Shown: positions 1 to 8,208, counted from the stretch's first letter. The stretch: DNA of 64,000 nucleotides from Candidatus Faecivicinus avistercoris (GCA_018716805.1 DVJL01000027.1:1-64000); one strand, 5' to 3'. Program-made: numbers and translations. The notes: generated by a model from the letters alone, not told the origin.

Positions 1-607
1 CGGCGACGTCCTGGAAGGTGACCTTGTTCGCGTTCGGGTCGCTCAGCCGGGCGCGCGATTTGCCGAAGTTCATCGCGCCCTTCGCGCCGCCGGACTGCTG
101 GCGGAACATGAAGTACATCAGCACGCCGAACAGCGCGACCGTCACCAGAATCGGCAGCCATTCCACCCACCACGACGGCGAAGCCGGGAGACGCGTCGTA
201 ATCTCAAAGCGGTATTCCGTCGGGCTGACGCTGCGGCCGAGCACCTCGGTGTAGATGGCGTTGACGTCCGTGTAGAACTGCTCCTCGCTGGGGAGGATGC
301 AGCGGATGTCGTAGTAGGTGCCGAAGTCCGGTTCGGAGACGAGGCTGCCCTCGATGCGGCCGATCAGCACGTTTTGCTGGATGATGACCTGATCGAGCGT
401 CATGCCCTGCTGCGCTTCGGACACGGTTTCGCCCAGGTCGCTGCGCAGATCCGCCTCGACCCATTCCAGCAATTCCGTATAGCTGAGCGTCCTCGATTCC
501 ACCGGCGAGCCGGAGCCGAGCATATTCACCGTCAGGATGATGATCGCAATGAGCAACAGGTAGACCAGCGGCCCCTGGAAAATCCTGCGCAATGGCTTTT
601 TCTCCAA
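1..607 (-). CDS. ftsH: ATP-dependent zinc metalloprotease FtsH, N-terminal part (runs off left edge)
   Basis: FtsH is a membrane-anchored AAA+ protease that removes misfolded and short-lived membrane and cytosolic proteins. Only the first 202 residues are visible: a basic cytoplasmic start, a membrane helix at about residues 12-30, an extracytoplasmic domain of about 120 residues, a second helix at about 151-168, then the entry to the ATPase module (GKSRARLSD followed by KVTFQDVA). The ATPase and HExxH zinc site lie outside the window. The ORF track misses this gene because it starts with TTG (605-607) and has no stop in the window; GAGAGG lies about 10 bases upstream. Its place behind tilS and hpt is the order usual in Firmicutes and supports the call. 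Confidence 0.93.
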   Translation of the reverse strand, partial: MEKKPLRRIFQGPLVYLLLIAIIILTVNMLGSGSPVESRTLSYTELLEWVEADLRSDLGETVSEAQQGMTLDQVIIQQNVLIGRIEGSLVSEPDFGTYYDIRCILPSEEQFYTDVNAIYTEVLGRSVSPTEYRFEITTRLPASPSWWVEWLPILVTVALFGVLMYFMFRQQSGGAKGAMNFGKSRARLSDPNANKVTFQDVA

Positions 608-653
608 TTTTGGAAATCCTCTCTTTCAAAATTCAGCCCGGCCGCCTCGGCGG

Positions 654-1205
654 TCAGCAGTTTTCATAGACCTCGGGCTTCAGCACGCCGATATAGGGCA
701 GGTTGCGGTAGCGCTCGGCATAGTCCAGCCCATAGCCGACCACGAATTCGTTTCCGACCTCGAAGCCGGAGTAATCCGCCTTGAGCTCGATGCCCGGCGC
801 GCGGCGGGACGGCTTGTCCAGCAGCGTGCACAGCCGGATCGATTTCGCGCCGCGCGTGGCCAGCAGCCGCGTCAGGTACGACAGCGTGAACCCGGAGTCC
901 ACGATGTCCTCGACGATGACGACGTGCTTGCCCTCGATGGAGGTGGACAGATCCTTGCGGATTTCGACCTCGCCGCTCGACTTTGTGCGGTTGCCATAGC
1001 TGGAGACGGCCATGAAGTCCATCGTCAGGTGAACCGGCATGGCGCGCACCAGATCCGTGTAGAATACGATTGCGCCCTTGAGGATGCAGACCATCGTCGG
1101 ATTCTTGTCGCGGTAATCCTCCGCGAGCTGCGCGCCGAGCGCGCGCACGCGTTCGCGAATCTGTTCTTCCGAGAGCAATACCTTCGCAATGTCCTTTTCC
1201 ATCAT
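654..1205 (-). CDS. hpt: Hypoxanthine phosphoribosyltransferase
   Basis: This cytosolic purine-salvage enzyme joins hypoxanthine or guanine to PRPP, giving IMP or GMP. The 183-residue product has the type I phosphoribosyltransferase PRPP loop [12 protein letters not shown] at about residues 96-107, the flexible-loop motif [11 protein letters not shown] at about 68-78, and a C-terminal [12 protein letters not shown] typical of Hpt. I chose the ATGATG at 1205 rather than the longer 1259 start because GGAGGGG sits 6 bases before it. It lies 26 bases after tilS and 46 before ftsH, so the three are probably co-transcribed. In Bacillus TilS and Hpt are reported to interact and activate ftsH; that is family knowledge, not visible here. 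Confidence 0.95.
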   Translation of the reverse strand: MMEKDIAKVLLSEEQIRERVRALGAQLAEDYRDKNPTMVCILKGAIVFYTDLVRAMPVHLTMDFMAVSSYGNRTKSSGEVEIRKDLSTSIEGKHVVIVEDIVDSGFTLSYLTRLLATRGAKSIRLCTLLDKPSRRAPGIELKADYSGFEVGNEFVVGYGLDYAERYRNLPYIGVLKPEVYENC

Positions 1206-1231
1206 GTGCTTCCCCTCCATCGTAATTCCAG

Positions 1232-2572
1232 TCATTCGCCGAGCGCCTTCTGCGCCCACGGCTCAAGATGCCATTCCAGTTCGAGCGCCGCGTCCGATTC
1301 GGAGCGCAGCGCGGCCTCTTCGGCGATGCAGATGCCCGCGGCCCAGAGCACGCGGCCGCCCTTTGCAATCAGCGGAACGAAGTCCCTGAGCGGCCGGTCG
1401 ACGCGGCGGTCGGTCAGCACGTCCGACAGCAGCCGGTCGCCCGTGCCGAGCGGCCGGATGCGGTCGCCGTCGCGCCGCGTGCGCACGACCGCGCCCGCGA
1501 GCGCGTCCCTCCGAAGGACCTGGCGAAACGGCGCGTCGCGCACGGGCGCGGCTACGCACGGCCGGACGCGGAGCGAGCCGATTTCGCCAAATCGAATTTC
1601 GCCCGCCTCGGCGAGCGGAACCGGCGCGGGTAATCCGGCGCCTGCCGGGAGAAAATAGATTGCGCGCGGCGTCCGCTCGGCCATCGCGCCGCCGGTCAAA
1701 GCGATTCGCCCGCGCGCCTTTGCGCACAGCGCCACGAGCTCGACGAGCCGGTCGTGCGCAAGCGGCTGCGGGCAGGCGGCGCGAATCGCGCGCCGCAGGA
1801 TCGCCTCGTCCGCCTCCTCGGGGCGGCGGATGCGCCGTCCATACGGGCCTTCGTCCAGATGGTCGCGCAGAAACGCATCGGTCAGCCGCTGCATGAACCG
1901 GTTTTCGCAGCGGGCCGCCTCGGCGTACCGCGAAAGCGCGCGCGCCGCTGCGGGATAGGATTCCTCGAGAGCAGGCAGGCCATGCAACCGCAGCGCGTTG
2001 CGCGGCGTGTCTGGTGAAAGATTTGTCCGGTCCGTGCGCCATGCGACGCCGCGTTCGCGCAGAAACTGCTCGAGCGCGCGTCGGGGCGTCGAGAGCAGCG
2101 GGCGGTAGAGGTCGCCGGAGCGCTCGTCCATGCCGCCGGCGCCGTCTGGACCCGAGCCGCGCAACAGGTGCATCAGCACCGTCTCCGCCTGATCGTCCAT
2201 GTGGTGCGCCAGCGCGATCCATTCTGCGCCGGTCTCGCGGCGGATCCTCCGAAGCGCGTCGTAGCGGGCGCGCCGGGCGGCGGTTTCGATGCCCTCGCCG
2301 GTTTCGCGGGCCAGCGCGGGAACGTCCACATGCGCGATGCGAAGCGGCACGCCCAGCCGGCGGCACAGCGCGCGGCAGTATTCCGCATCGGCGAGCGATT
2401 CCGCGCCGCGGATGCCGTGCTCGACGTGCGCCGCGGTCAGCGTGAGCGCGAGCGCGTCCCGCCTCTCCGCGAGCAGACAGAGCAGCGCCACCGAGTCCGC
2501 ACCGCCCGAGACGGCCACGAGCAGGTGGCACCCGCGCGCCGCGGAAAAGTCGGGCAGGTCGAAGCGGCTCAT
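1232..2572 (-). CDS. tilS: tRNA(Ile)-lysidine synthase TilS
   Basis: TilS attaches lysine to C34 of tRNA-Ile(CAU) using ATP, so that the tRNA reads AUA codons. The 446-residue product has the PP-loop SGGADS at residues 22-27, the N-type ATP pyrophosphatase core with HHMDDQAET at about 130-140, and TilS substrate-binding and C-terminal domains, the latter carrying [15 protein letters not shown]. The start is the ATG at 2572, preceded by GGAGGGG; the ORF track runs 72 codons further upstream through the promoter. It is the first gene of the tilS-hpt-ftsH operon, with a TTGCCT-N17-TATAAT promoter upstream. Confidence 0.95.
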   Translation of the reverse strand: MSRFDLPDFSAARGCHLLVAVSGGADSVALLCLLAERRDALALTLTAAHVEHGIRGAESLADAEYCRALCRRLGVPLRIAHVDVPALARETGEGIETAARRARYDALRRIRRETGAEWIALAHHMDDQAETVLMHLLRGSGPDGAGGMDERSGDLYRPLLSTPRRALEQFLRERGVAWRTDRTNLSPDTPRNALRLHGLPALEESYPAAARALSRYAEAARCENRFMQRLTDAFLRDHLDEGPYGRRIRRPEEADEAILRRAIRAACPQPLAHDRLVELVALCAKARGRIALTGGAMAERTPRAIYFLPAGAGLPAPVPLAEAGEIRFGEIGSLRVRPCVAAPVRDAPFRQVLRRDALAGAVVRTRRDGDRIRPLGTGDRLLSDVLTDRRVDRPLRDFVPLIAKGGRVLWAAGICIAEEAALRSESDAALELEWHLEPWAQKALGE

Positions 2573-2597
2573 GAAACACCCCTCCACAATATCCTCT

Positions 2598-2626
2598 ATT
2601 ATATCGGAAAAACGACGCAAAGGCAA
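2598..2626 (-). promoter_or_regulatory. Sigma-A-type promoter of the tilS-hpt-ftsH operon
   Basis: Minus-strand TTGCCT (2621-2626), 17-base spacer and a perfect TATAAT (2598-2603), ending 25 bases before the tilS start codon. Confidence 0.7.
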
Positions 2627-2816
2627 CGGGGTTTTCAGAGAATTCGGTGTAAAACGTGGGATATTCCGCGATGTTTCGCGATATATACGATTGTGTCCGC
2701 TCGATTTGCGGTCATATCCAGAAAGAGGCGGCGCTTCCGGAAACCGCCAGATCCCGCGCCCGCGCGCCGCGCGCGTTTCGCGGCCCATGCATTCCCACCG
2801 CGCGGCCGATTTGCCA

Positions 2817-2846
2817 GCATACGGCCGGCGGCCTTCGGAGAAGTTA
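2817..2846 (+). promoter_or_regulatory. Possible forespore (sigma-F/sigma-G-type) promoter of spoIVB
   Basis: GCATA (2817-2821), a 15-base spacer and GGAGAAGTTA (2837-2846). This fits the sigma-F pattern GYwTA/GGnrAnAnTR with one mismatch. Bacillus spoIVB is transcribed by sigma-F and sigma-G, which makes the match meaningful, but it is a visual match only. Confidence 0.45.
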
Positions 2847-2889
2847 GTCAGAGGAACCGCGCGGGGCCTGAGTGAAGGAGGAATGGCGT

Positions 2890-4137
2890 ATGAACGAAGT
2901 GAAACTGCGGCGGCGCGTCGGATGGCTGTTGGCAGCGGCCATTGTGGCGACGCTTTCGCCGCAGGTGGGGGCGATTTCGGGTTTGCCGGATGCGCTGGTC
3001 ATGCCGACGGGCGGCATGGCGAGCGTGGAGGTCGCGCTTCCACTGAGCGCGGAGGTGCGCGACGACGAGGCGGTGCTGGCCGCGGTCGACCATGGCGCGG
3101 GCGAAGCGCTCAACCTGACCGCGGGGGATTCGTCCGGAACGGCTGAAGTGGTGTTCCGGCTGCTCGGCCTGCCGGTCAAGACGATGACGGTGACGGTCGA
3201 ACCTCCGCGCGTGCTGGTGCCGGGCGGGCAGTCGCTGGGCGTCGCGGTGCAGACGCAGGGGCTGGTGGTCGTCGGCGCTTCCGATCTGGGCGATGCGCCC
3301 AGCCCGGCGCATGAGGCTGGGATTCGCGCGGGCGACGTGATCCAGTGCGTCAACGGCGCCTATGTCGGCACGGCCGGAGAGCTCTCGGAGCTGATCGCCG
3401 CGTCGGAGGCGGAGACCGTGCACGTCGAGGTGCTGCGCGATGGGGAAATGCTCGCGTTTGACGTCGCGCCGCAGACCGATCCGCGCGATCAGGTGCGCAG
3501 GCTCGGCGTTTGGGTGCGGGAAAGCACGGCGGGCATCGGCACTTTGACCTATTACGATCCCGAGACCGGCGGCTATGGCGCGTTGGGCCACGCGATTACC
3601 GACGTGGACACCGGCGTCGCCTTTCCTGTGGCCGACGGCGCGGTCTATGAAAATGAAGTCGTCGGCGTGACGCGCGGCGAGGAGGGCGAACCCGGCGAGC
3701 TGACGGGGGCGTTCTTCGAGGCGGAGAATGCGCTGGGCAGCATCGAGCGCAACACGGAGTTTGGCGTGTTCGGCGCGGCGGAGGGGGCGCTCGAGGCGGG
3801 ATCGCTGTATCCCGACGGCCTGCCCGTCGGAACGCGCTCGGACATCCACACAGGGGAGGCGCAGATTCTGGCGACGATCGGCGCGGAGGGCGTGCGCGCC
3901 TATGACTGCGAGATCGAGAAGCTCTACGATCAGTCCGAGCCGCAGACGCGCTCGATGGTCGTGCACATCACGGATCCAGAACTGCTCGAGCGGACGGGCG
4001 GCATCGTGCAGGGCATGTCCGGCTCGCCGATCGTTCAGGACGGGAAGATCGTGGGCGCGGTGACGCACGTGCTCGTCAGCGATCCGACGCGCGGTTACGG
4101 CGTGTACATCGAGTGGATGCTCGACGCCGCGGCGTGA
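2890..4137 (+). CDS. spoIVB: SpoIVB serine peptidase (S55)
   Basis: SpoIVB is secreted from the forespore into the intermembrane space, where it cleaves SpoIVFA and triggers pro-sigma-K processing in the mother cell. The 415-residue product has an N-terminal membrane anchor or signal at about residues 9-28, a PDZ domain around GIRAGDVIQCVNG, a probable catalytic His in GALGHAITD, and the catalytic Ser in GMSGSP at about residue 375, followed by VTHVLVSDPTRGYGVYIEWML as in the family. Start is the ATG at 2890 with GGAGG 8 bases upstream; the track's GTG at 2872 overlaps that site. It is followed by spo0A, the arrangement conserved in Bacilli and Clostridia. Confidence 0.94.
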   Translation: MNEVKLRRRVGWLLAAAIVATLSPQVGAISGLPDALVMPTGGMASVEVALPLSAEVRDDEAVLAAVDHGAGEALNLTAGDSSGTAEVVFRLLGLPVKTMTVTVEPPRVLVPGGQSLGVAVQTQGLVVVGASDLGDAPSPAHEAGIRAGDVIQCVNGAYVGTAGELSELIAASEAETVHVEVLRDGEMLAFDVAPQTDPRDQVRRLGVWVRESTAGIGTLTYYDPETGGYGALGHAITDVDTGVAFPVADGAVYENEVVGVTRGEEGEPGELTGAFFEAENALGSIERNTEFGVFGAAEGALEAGSLYPDGLPVGTRSDIHTGEAQILATIGAEGVRAYDCEIEKLYDQSEPQTRSMVVHITDPELLERTGGIVQGMSGSPIVQDGKIVGAVTHVLVSDPTRGYGVYIEWMLDAAA

Positions 4138-4174
4138 CGGCTCTGCGTTAACTTCACAAAAAGTACGGCGCCGT

Positions 4175-4204
4175 GCAGGAATTCGCGGAACAGGCGTAGA
4201 ATTG
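4175..4204 (+). promoter_or_regulatory. Sigma-H-type promoter upstream of the spo0A-like gene
   Basis: GCAGGAATT (4175-4183), a 12-base spacer and GTAGAATTG (4196-4204). This matches the sigma-H consensus RnAGGAwww-N11/12-RnnGAATww at all but the last position. spo0A is a classic sigma-H target. The predicted start point is about 65 bases before the ATG. Confidence 0.6.
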
Positions 4205-4275
4205 AATGAACCGCTGGGAGTTTCCCGGTGAAGCTCCCGGCTTTGTGAGGGCTTTGCCCGGACGGGGAGGTCGCC

Positions 4276-4983
4276 ATGGCTCTGTGTGCGGTGATTGCAT
4301 CGATCGACGGCGGGGAGTTGGCGGCCTGCGCGTCCGCGGCCGGTTTTGCGGAAGTTATTTCCGTTCGGGACGGGCTTTCGGCGCTGCGCCGGCTGCGCGA
4401 GCGGACGGCCGACGCGCTGATTGCGGATGCCGTGCTGCCCGGTCTGGATGGACTCGGGCTGTTCCGCCGGGTGCTGGAGTCGCCGCTGCGGGTGCATCCC
4501 GCAATGGTGCTCGCGCTGCCGGAGGGCATGTCCGCGCCGCCGCACGAAGAATTTGCGGCGGTCGAGCGTCCGCTGTCGGTGGAGCGCGTCAGGGCTGCGC
4601 TGGAATCGCAGCGCCCGGAAAACCGCGCGATTCCGGAGGAAAAGCGGCGCAGGGCGCGCGAAGCGCTTTCGTCGCTGGGCGTGCCGGACCACCGGGGAAC
4701 GGACTGCCTTGCGCGGGCGGTCGAACTCGCATGGCTCGATGGGCGCTACCTCAGCGCGCTGACGTCGCGGCTGTATCCGGCGGTGGGCCGCAGCTTTGGC
4801 ATGGACGGCCGCGCGGTCGAGCGCGCAATCCGCTATGTCATCGACGCGGCGTGGCGCATGGGCGAGATTGAGGCCCAATATCAAATTTTTGGCAATACCG
4901 TCGACGCGAGGCGCGGCAGCCCGACCTGCGGTGAAATGATCGCGCGCATCGCGGATATACTACGTTGGGAGGGAAGAGCATGA
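4276..4983 (+). CDS. spo0A: Spo0A-family sporulation response regulator with degenerate receiver
   Basis: Spo0A is the master regulator of entry into sporulation, activated by phosphorylation of an N-terminal receiver. The C-terminal half of this 235-residue protein (from about 118) is a clear Spo0A DNA-binding domain: LSSLGVPDHRGTDCLARAV, the recognition region RAVERAIRYVIDAAW, and the ending ARIADILRWEGRA. The N-terminal receiver is weak. The phospho-acceptor Asp is kept (IADAVLPGLDG), but by my alignment one acidic-pocket Asp is Ile, the switch Thr is Ala (MVLALPEG) and the invariant Lys is Arg (VERPLS). Start ATG 4276 has GGGGAGG upstream. The stop overlaps the deoB start (ATGA). It could be the only Spo0A or a divergent paralogue. 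Confidence 0.88.
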   Translation: MALCAVIASIDGGELAACASAAGFAEVISVRDGLSALRRLRERTADALIADAVLPGLDGLGLFRRVLESPLRVHPAMVLALPEGMSAPPHEEFAAVERPLSVERVRAALESQRPENRAIPEEKRRRAREALSSLGVPDHRGTDCLARAVELAWLDGRYLSALTSRLYPAVGRSFGMDGRAVERAIRYVIDAAWRMGEIEAQYQIFGNTVDARRGSPTCGEMIARIADILRWEGRA

Positions 4984-6164
4984 AAAGGATGAAGCATGTG
5001 GTTCTGGTGGTGCTGGACGGCGCCGGCGCCGGCTATCAGCCGGACGCGGACAAATATGGCGATGTGGGCGCGAACACGCTGGGCCACGTCATCGAACAGG
5101 AGCATCCTGAGATTCCAAATCTGACGGAGATGGGCCTGCTGAAGACCATTGGCATGCACCCCGAGGATGAGGACGATCCCATCGGCTGCTACGGCACGAT
5201 GCTGGAGCGCGCCGCGGGCAAGGACACCACGACCGGCCACTGGGAGCTGGCGGGCCTGACGCTTGAGAAGCCCTTTCCGACCTATCCAAACGGCTTTCCC
5301 CAGGAAGTGATCGACGAGTTTGAGCGCGAGACGGGCATGGGCACGATCGGCAACTGCGTCGCTTCCGGCACGGAGATCATCGAGCGGCTGGGGCCGGAGC
5401 ACATCCGCACCGGCAAGCTGATCGTCTACACCTCGGCCGACAGCGTCTTTCAGATCGCTGCGCACGAGGCCATCGTGCCGCCGACGGAGCTGTGGCACAT
5501 CTGCCGCATCGCGCGCCGCATCCTGAAGGGCGAACACAGCGTCGGCCGCGTCATCGCGCGCCCGTTTATCGGCAATCCCGGCGCGTTTGTGCGCACCGGC
5601 AACCGCCGCGATTTCTCGGTCGATCCCGTCGGAAAGACGATGCTCGACGTCATCAAGGGCGACGGCATGGACGTGCTGGGGGTCGGCAAGATCGAGGACA
5701 TCTTCAACCACCGCGGGCTGACGCAGTCCAACCACGCCGCCGGCAACGAGGCGTGTACCGACGCGATCATCGAATATATGAAGAAGGAACACTGGCGCGG
5801 TCTGCTGTTTGCGAACCTCGTGGACACGGACATGCTCTATGGCCATCGCAACGACGTGCCCGGCTTTGCCCGCGCGCTCGAGGCGTTTGACCGCCGCCTT
5901 CCGGAGATTCTCAAGCTGCTGGGCGACGACGGCATGCTCATCATCACCGCCGACCACGGCTGCGATCCCGCCTATCCCACCACGGATCACACGCGCGAGC
6001 GCGTGCCGCTGCTGGTATGGGGACTGGGGCTCGAGGAGGGCGTCGATCTGGGCGAGCGCGCCACGTTTGCCGACGTCTCCGCCACCGTGCTCGAAGCGCT
6101 CGGCTGCCGCCAGCGCCTGGATGGCACGTCATTTTATAAGACGATTGCGCTGGATGCAAACTGA
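4980..6164 (+). CDS. deoB: Phosphopentomutase
   Basis: DeoB interconverts ribose-1-phosphate (or deoxyribose-1-phosphate) and the 5-phosphate, linking nucleoside breakdown to the pentose phosphate pool. The 394-residue product shows the alkaline-phosphatase-fold metal motifs: VVLDGAGAG with D near residue 12, NTLGH, the phospho-acceptor Thr in AAGKDTTTGHWE, LVDTDMLYGHRND, and ITADHGCDP followed by TTDHTRERVPLL. I chose ATG 4980, preceded by GGGAGGGAAGAGC; it overlaps the spo0A-like stop as ATGA, so translation is probably coupled. deoD, the phosphorolysis partner, lies far away at 61381. A terminator hairpin follows. Confidence 0.95.
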   Translation: MKRMKHVVLVVLDGAGAGYQPDADKYGDVGANTLGHVIEQEHPEIPNLTEMGLLKTIGMHPEDEDDPIGCYGTMLERAAGKDTTTGHWELAGLTLEKPFPTYPNGFPQEVIDEFERETGMGTIGNCVASGTEIIERLGPEHIRTGKLIVYTSADSVFQIAAHEAIVPPTELWHICRIARRILKGEHSVGRVIARPFIGNPGAFVRTGNRRDFSVDPVGKTMLDVIKGDGMDVLGVGKIEDIFNHRGLTQSNHAAGNEACTDAIIEYMKKEHWRGLLFANLVDTDMLYGHRNDVPGFARALEAFDRRLPEILKLLGDDGMLIITADHGCDPAYPTTDHTRERVPLLVWGLGLEEGVDLGERATFADVSATVLEALGCRQRLDGTSFYKTIALDAN

Positions 6165-6254
6165 GGCGCCGCATCGGTTTCGACCATGAAATCCTCTGAA
6201 CCCGCCTTTTGCAAAGGGCGGGTTATCAAACCGCAGGGAACCCCTGCAAAAGCA

Positions 6255-6294
6255 AAATCCCTTTGGCCGAAAAGCGCCAAGGGGATTTTTGTTT
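6255..6294 (+). terminator. Rho-independent terminator after deoB, probably bidirectional
   Basis: Stem AAATCCCTTTGGC / CGCCAAGGGGATTT (near-perfect, 7-base loop) followed by TTTGTTT. Two smaller hairpins precede it: AACCCGCC/GGCGGGTT at about 6199-6224 and GCAGGG/CCCTGC at about 6233-6247. Confidence 0.75.
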
Positions 6295-6333
6295 GCTGCA
6301 GGGGAAGGCGGCGCACCATTTGGAAATGCGCTG

Positions 6334-6361
6334 CCCGCCGCGCAGGCAGCTGCGCGGCGGG
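6334..6361 (-). terminator. Strong hairpin after the alpha/beta hydrolase gene
   Basis: Perfect 11-base stem CCCGCCGCGCA / TGCGCGGCGGG with a 6-base loop, 28 bases past the minus-strand stop codon. The U-tract is poor (GCGCATTT), so termination may really occur at 6255-6294. Confidence 0.5.
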
Positions 6362-6388
6362 CGGATTTGCACCGTCAACGGCTGAGAA

Positions 6389-7243
6389 TCAATAGCCGTG
6401 CTCCTGCAGGAAGTCGATCAGCAGATTGCCCATGATTTCGCTGCCCTGGATGTAGGAGGAGTGATCTTCGCCATCGACGATGACCAGCTCGGAATTCGGC
6501 AAGCTGTCGGCGATGAGCTGGGTGTGCTCGGCCAGAATGACGTCTTCGCTGCCGGCCGTGACCAGCACGGGGATGTCGATGCTCGCCAGATCGGCGGGAT
6601 CGATGTCCGGCTCCGTCAGCATCAGCGTGACCAGCGGATCTGGATTCGCTTCGTTTTCAGCGGCGAAGTATTCCATCAGCTCAGGATCCGCGCCGTCGGG
6701 ATAGAGGTTGGTGCCGCTGATCGCCATCAGGCTCAGCGTGCCGGGGTGAGCCAGCTCGAGCGTCAGGCCGATGATGCCGCCGTCGCTCCAGCCGTAGTAG
6801 GCGGGCTGTTCGAGGCCGAGTGCGGTGATGAACTGATAGACGTCTTCGGCCATGTCGGCATAGTGGTATTCGTCGAGCGGCTCATTGGCGCCCTGGCCGC
6901 GCGAGTCCAGCGCGTAGACCTGATAGCCCGCGTCGACCAGCTGCTGCATTTCGACGGTAAACGCGGTGTGTGAGCCGCCGTTGCCGTGCACGAGCACGAC
7001 CGGCTTGCCCTCGCCGGCGACGGCATAGTACAGCGATACGCCATTGACCTCGATGGTCGCATGTTCGCCGATGCAGTCCGCTTCGGGATCGGCGGTTTCC
7101 TCGGCCGCAGCTTCCTCAGTTTCGGCCGTTTCAGCCGTTTCCTCGGCTGCAGCCGTCTCGGCAGTTTCCTCTGCGGCCTCCGCGAAGGCGGGGCAGACAA
7201 CGATAAACAGCATTGCCAGCATCCATGCGAGCATTTTCTTCAT
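6389..7243 (-). CDS. Secreted alpha/beta hydrolase with acidic linker
   Basis: Predicted exported hydrolase of 284 residues; the substrate cannot be read from sequence. A signal peptide (residues 1-21, ending PAFA-EA) is followed by a low-complexity Glu/Ala/Thr stretch to about residue 53 and then an alpha/beta-hydrolase core: oxyanion loop VLVHGNGG, nucleophile Ser in GWSDGG, acidic residue in VTAGSEDV, and His in GEDHSSY. The triad is complete. There is no lipobox and no wall anchor, so the product is probably released or held by the acidic segment. It lies alone between terminators; a TATAAT at 7314-7319 and a terminator-like hairpin lie in its leader. Confidence 0.85.
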   Translation of the reverse strand: MKKMLAWMLAMLFIVVCPAFAEAAEETAETAAAEETAETAETEEAAAEETADPEADCIGEHATIEVNGVSLYYAVAGEGKPVVLVHGNGGSHTAFTVEMQQLVDAGYQVYALDSRGQGANEPLDEYHYADMAEDVYQFITALGLEQPAYYGWSDGGIIGLTLELAHPGTLSLMAISGTNLYPDGADPELMEYFAAENEANPDPLVTLMLTEPDIDPADLASIDIPVLVTAGSEDVILAEHTQLIADSLPNSELVIVDGEDHSSYIQGSEIMGNLLIDFLQEHGY

Positions 7244-7263
7244 ATTTCTCTCTTCCTTTCGGA

Positions 7264-7305
7264 TAAAAATGCAAGGGAGCTATCCCTTTCGGTTCGCTCC
7301 CTTGC
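7264..7305 (-). terminator. Terminator of the binding-protein gene, lying in the leader of the hydrolase
   Basis: Perfect 10-base stem GCAAGGGAGC / GCTCCCTTGC followed on the minus strand by ATTTTTA. It ends transcripts from the gene at 7397. Because a minus-strand TATAAT lies at 7314-7319, it would also be the first structure in the hydrolase mRNA, so an attenuator role is possible. Confidence 0.7.
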
Positions 7306-7396
7306 TGGGTTTGATTATAGCACGATCCCCGATGCCTTCCAGCGCAAATCTGTTAAGTTTCACATGCCGAAGGCGGGAATGGGGGCACCTGAGGCG

Positions 7397-8146
7397 TCAT
7401 TCCGCGGTGATGTACTTGTCGATGATCGACTGCACGGTGCCGTCGGCGATGAGTTCCTCGAGCGCGGCGTTGAATTCATCGTAGATTTCGCTTTCCTTCG
7501 CGAAGCAGACGGCGTATTCCTCGAGCGCATAGGCGGTGTCGAGCAGCTCGAGTCCCTCGTTGGCCTCCACGAAGCTGGCGGCCACCTGATCATCGATGAT
7601 GACGCAGTCGACCTTGCCGGAGCTCAGCGCGACGATGGCGTCCGGCGCCTTGTTGTAGCGCTCGATGGAATGGCTCAGGCCGTTGGCTTCGACGTCGTCG
7701 GTGATGTAGAGGTCGCCGGTCGTGCCGATTTGCACGCCGATGTTAAAGGTGTTTTCAGGGTTGAACAAATCGTCCACGGAGGTGATGGCGCTGCCCTCGG
7801 GCACGATGACGGACTGCTTGGCCGTGGTGTAGGGAGTGGAGAAATCGACGCTCTGCATGCGCTCCTCGGTGATCGTGAAGCCGGACATGCCGAAGTCGAC
7901 CTTGCCGCTGACGACGGCGGCGATGATCGAATCGAACTGCATGTCCTCGATCGAAAGGTCGTAGCCCAGCTTCTCGCAGACCGCCTGCGCGATCTCGACG
8001 TCGATGCCGACGATCTCGCCGGTTTCGTCGTCGTAGTACTCATAGGGGGCGAAGTCGATGCTGGAACCCATCGTGAGCGTTTCGGCGAAGGCGGCGGTCG
8101 AGACCATCAGGGCGAGGGAGAGCAGAATGGCAAAGATCTTTTTCAT
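7397..8146 (-). CDS. Amino-acid-type ABC transporter substrate-binding protein (SBP family 3), orphan
   Basis: Extracytoplasmic solute-binding protein of 249 residues, family 3 (polar or basic amino acids, or opines). A signal peptide ends STAAFA-ET at about residue 21. The mature start LTMGSSIDFAPYEYYD and the segments GIDVEIAQAVCEKLGYD, VVSGKVDFGMSGFTITEER and SGKVDCVIIDDQVAASFV are typical. There is no lipobox Cys, so in a Gram-positive it would be released unless held otherwise. No permease or ATPase gene is adjacent, so it must work with a transporter elsewhere or act as a free binding protein or sensor. It has its own strong promoter and terminator. Confidence 0.9.
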   Translation of the reverse strand: MKKIFAILLSLALMVSTAAFAETLTMGSSIDFAPYEYYDDETGEIVGIDVEIAQAVCEKLGYDLSIEDMQFDSIIAAVVSGKVDFGMSGFTITEERMQSVDFSTPYTTAKQSVIVPEGSAITSVDDLFNPENTFNIGVQIGTTGDLYITDDVEANGLSHSIERYNKAPDAIVALSSGKVDCVIIDDQVAASFVEANEGLELLDTAYALEEYAVCFAKESEIYDEFNAALEELIADGTVQSIIDKYITAE

Positions 8147-8208
8147 TGTTGAACTTCCCTTCTCGGTTGGATTTTCCGACGGCGTCCTGCGCCGGAATTA
8201 TGTGCATA

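Larger units (their letters stand above)
2573..2889. other. Divergent intergenic region tilS / spoIVB (317 bases)
   Basis: The left end holds the tilS promoter and the right end a forespore-type promoter and the spoIVB ribosome binding site. In the middle (about 2630-2810) I see no convincing gene; the ORFs there are short and start inside promoter sequence. Confidence 0.6.
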
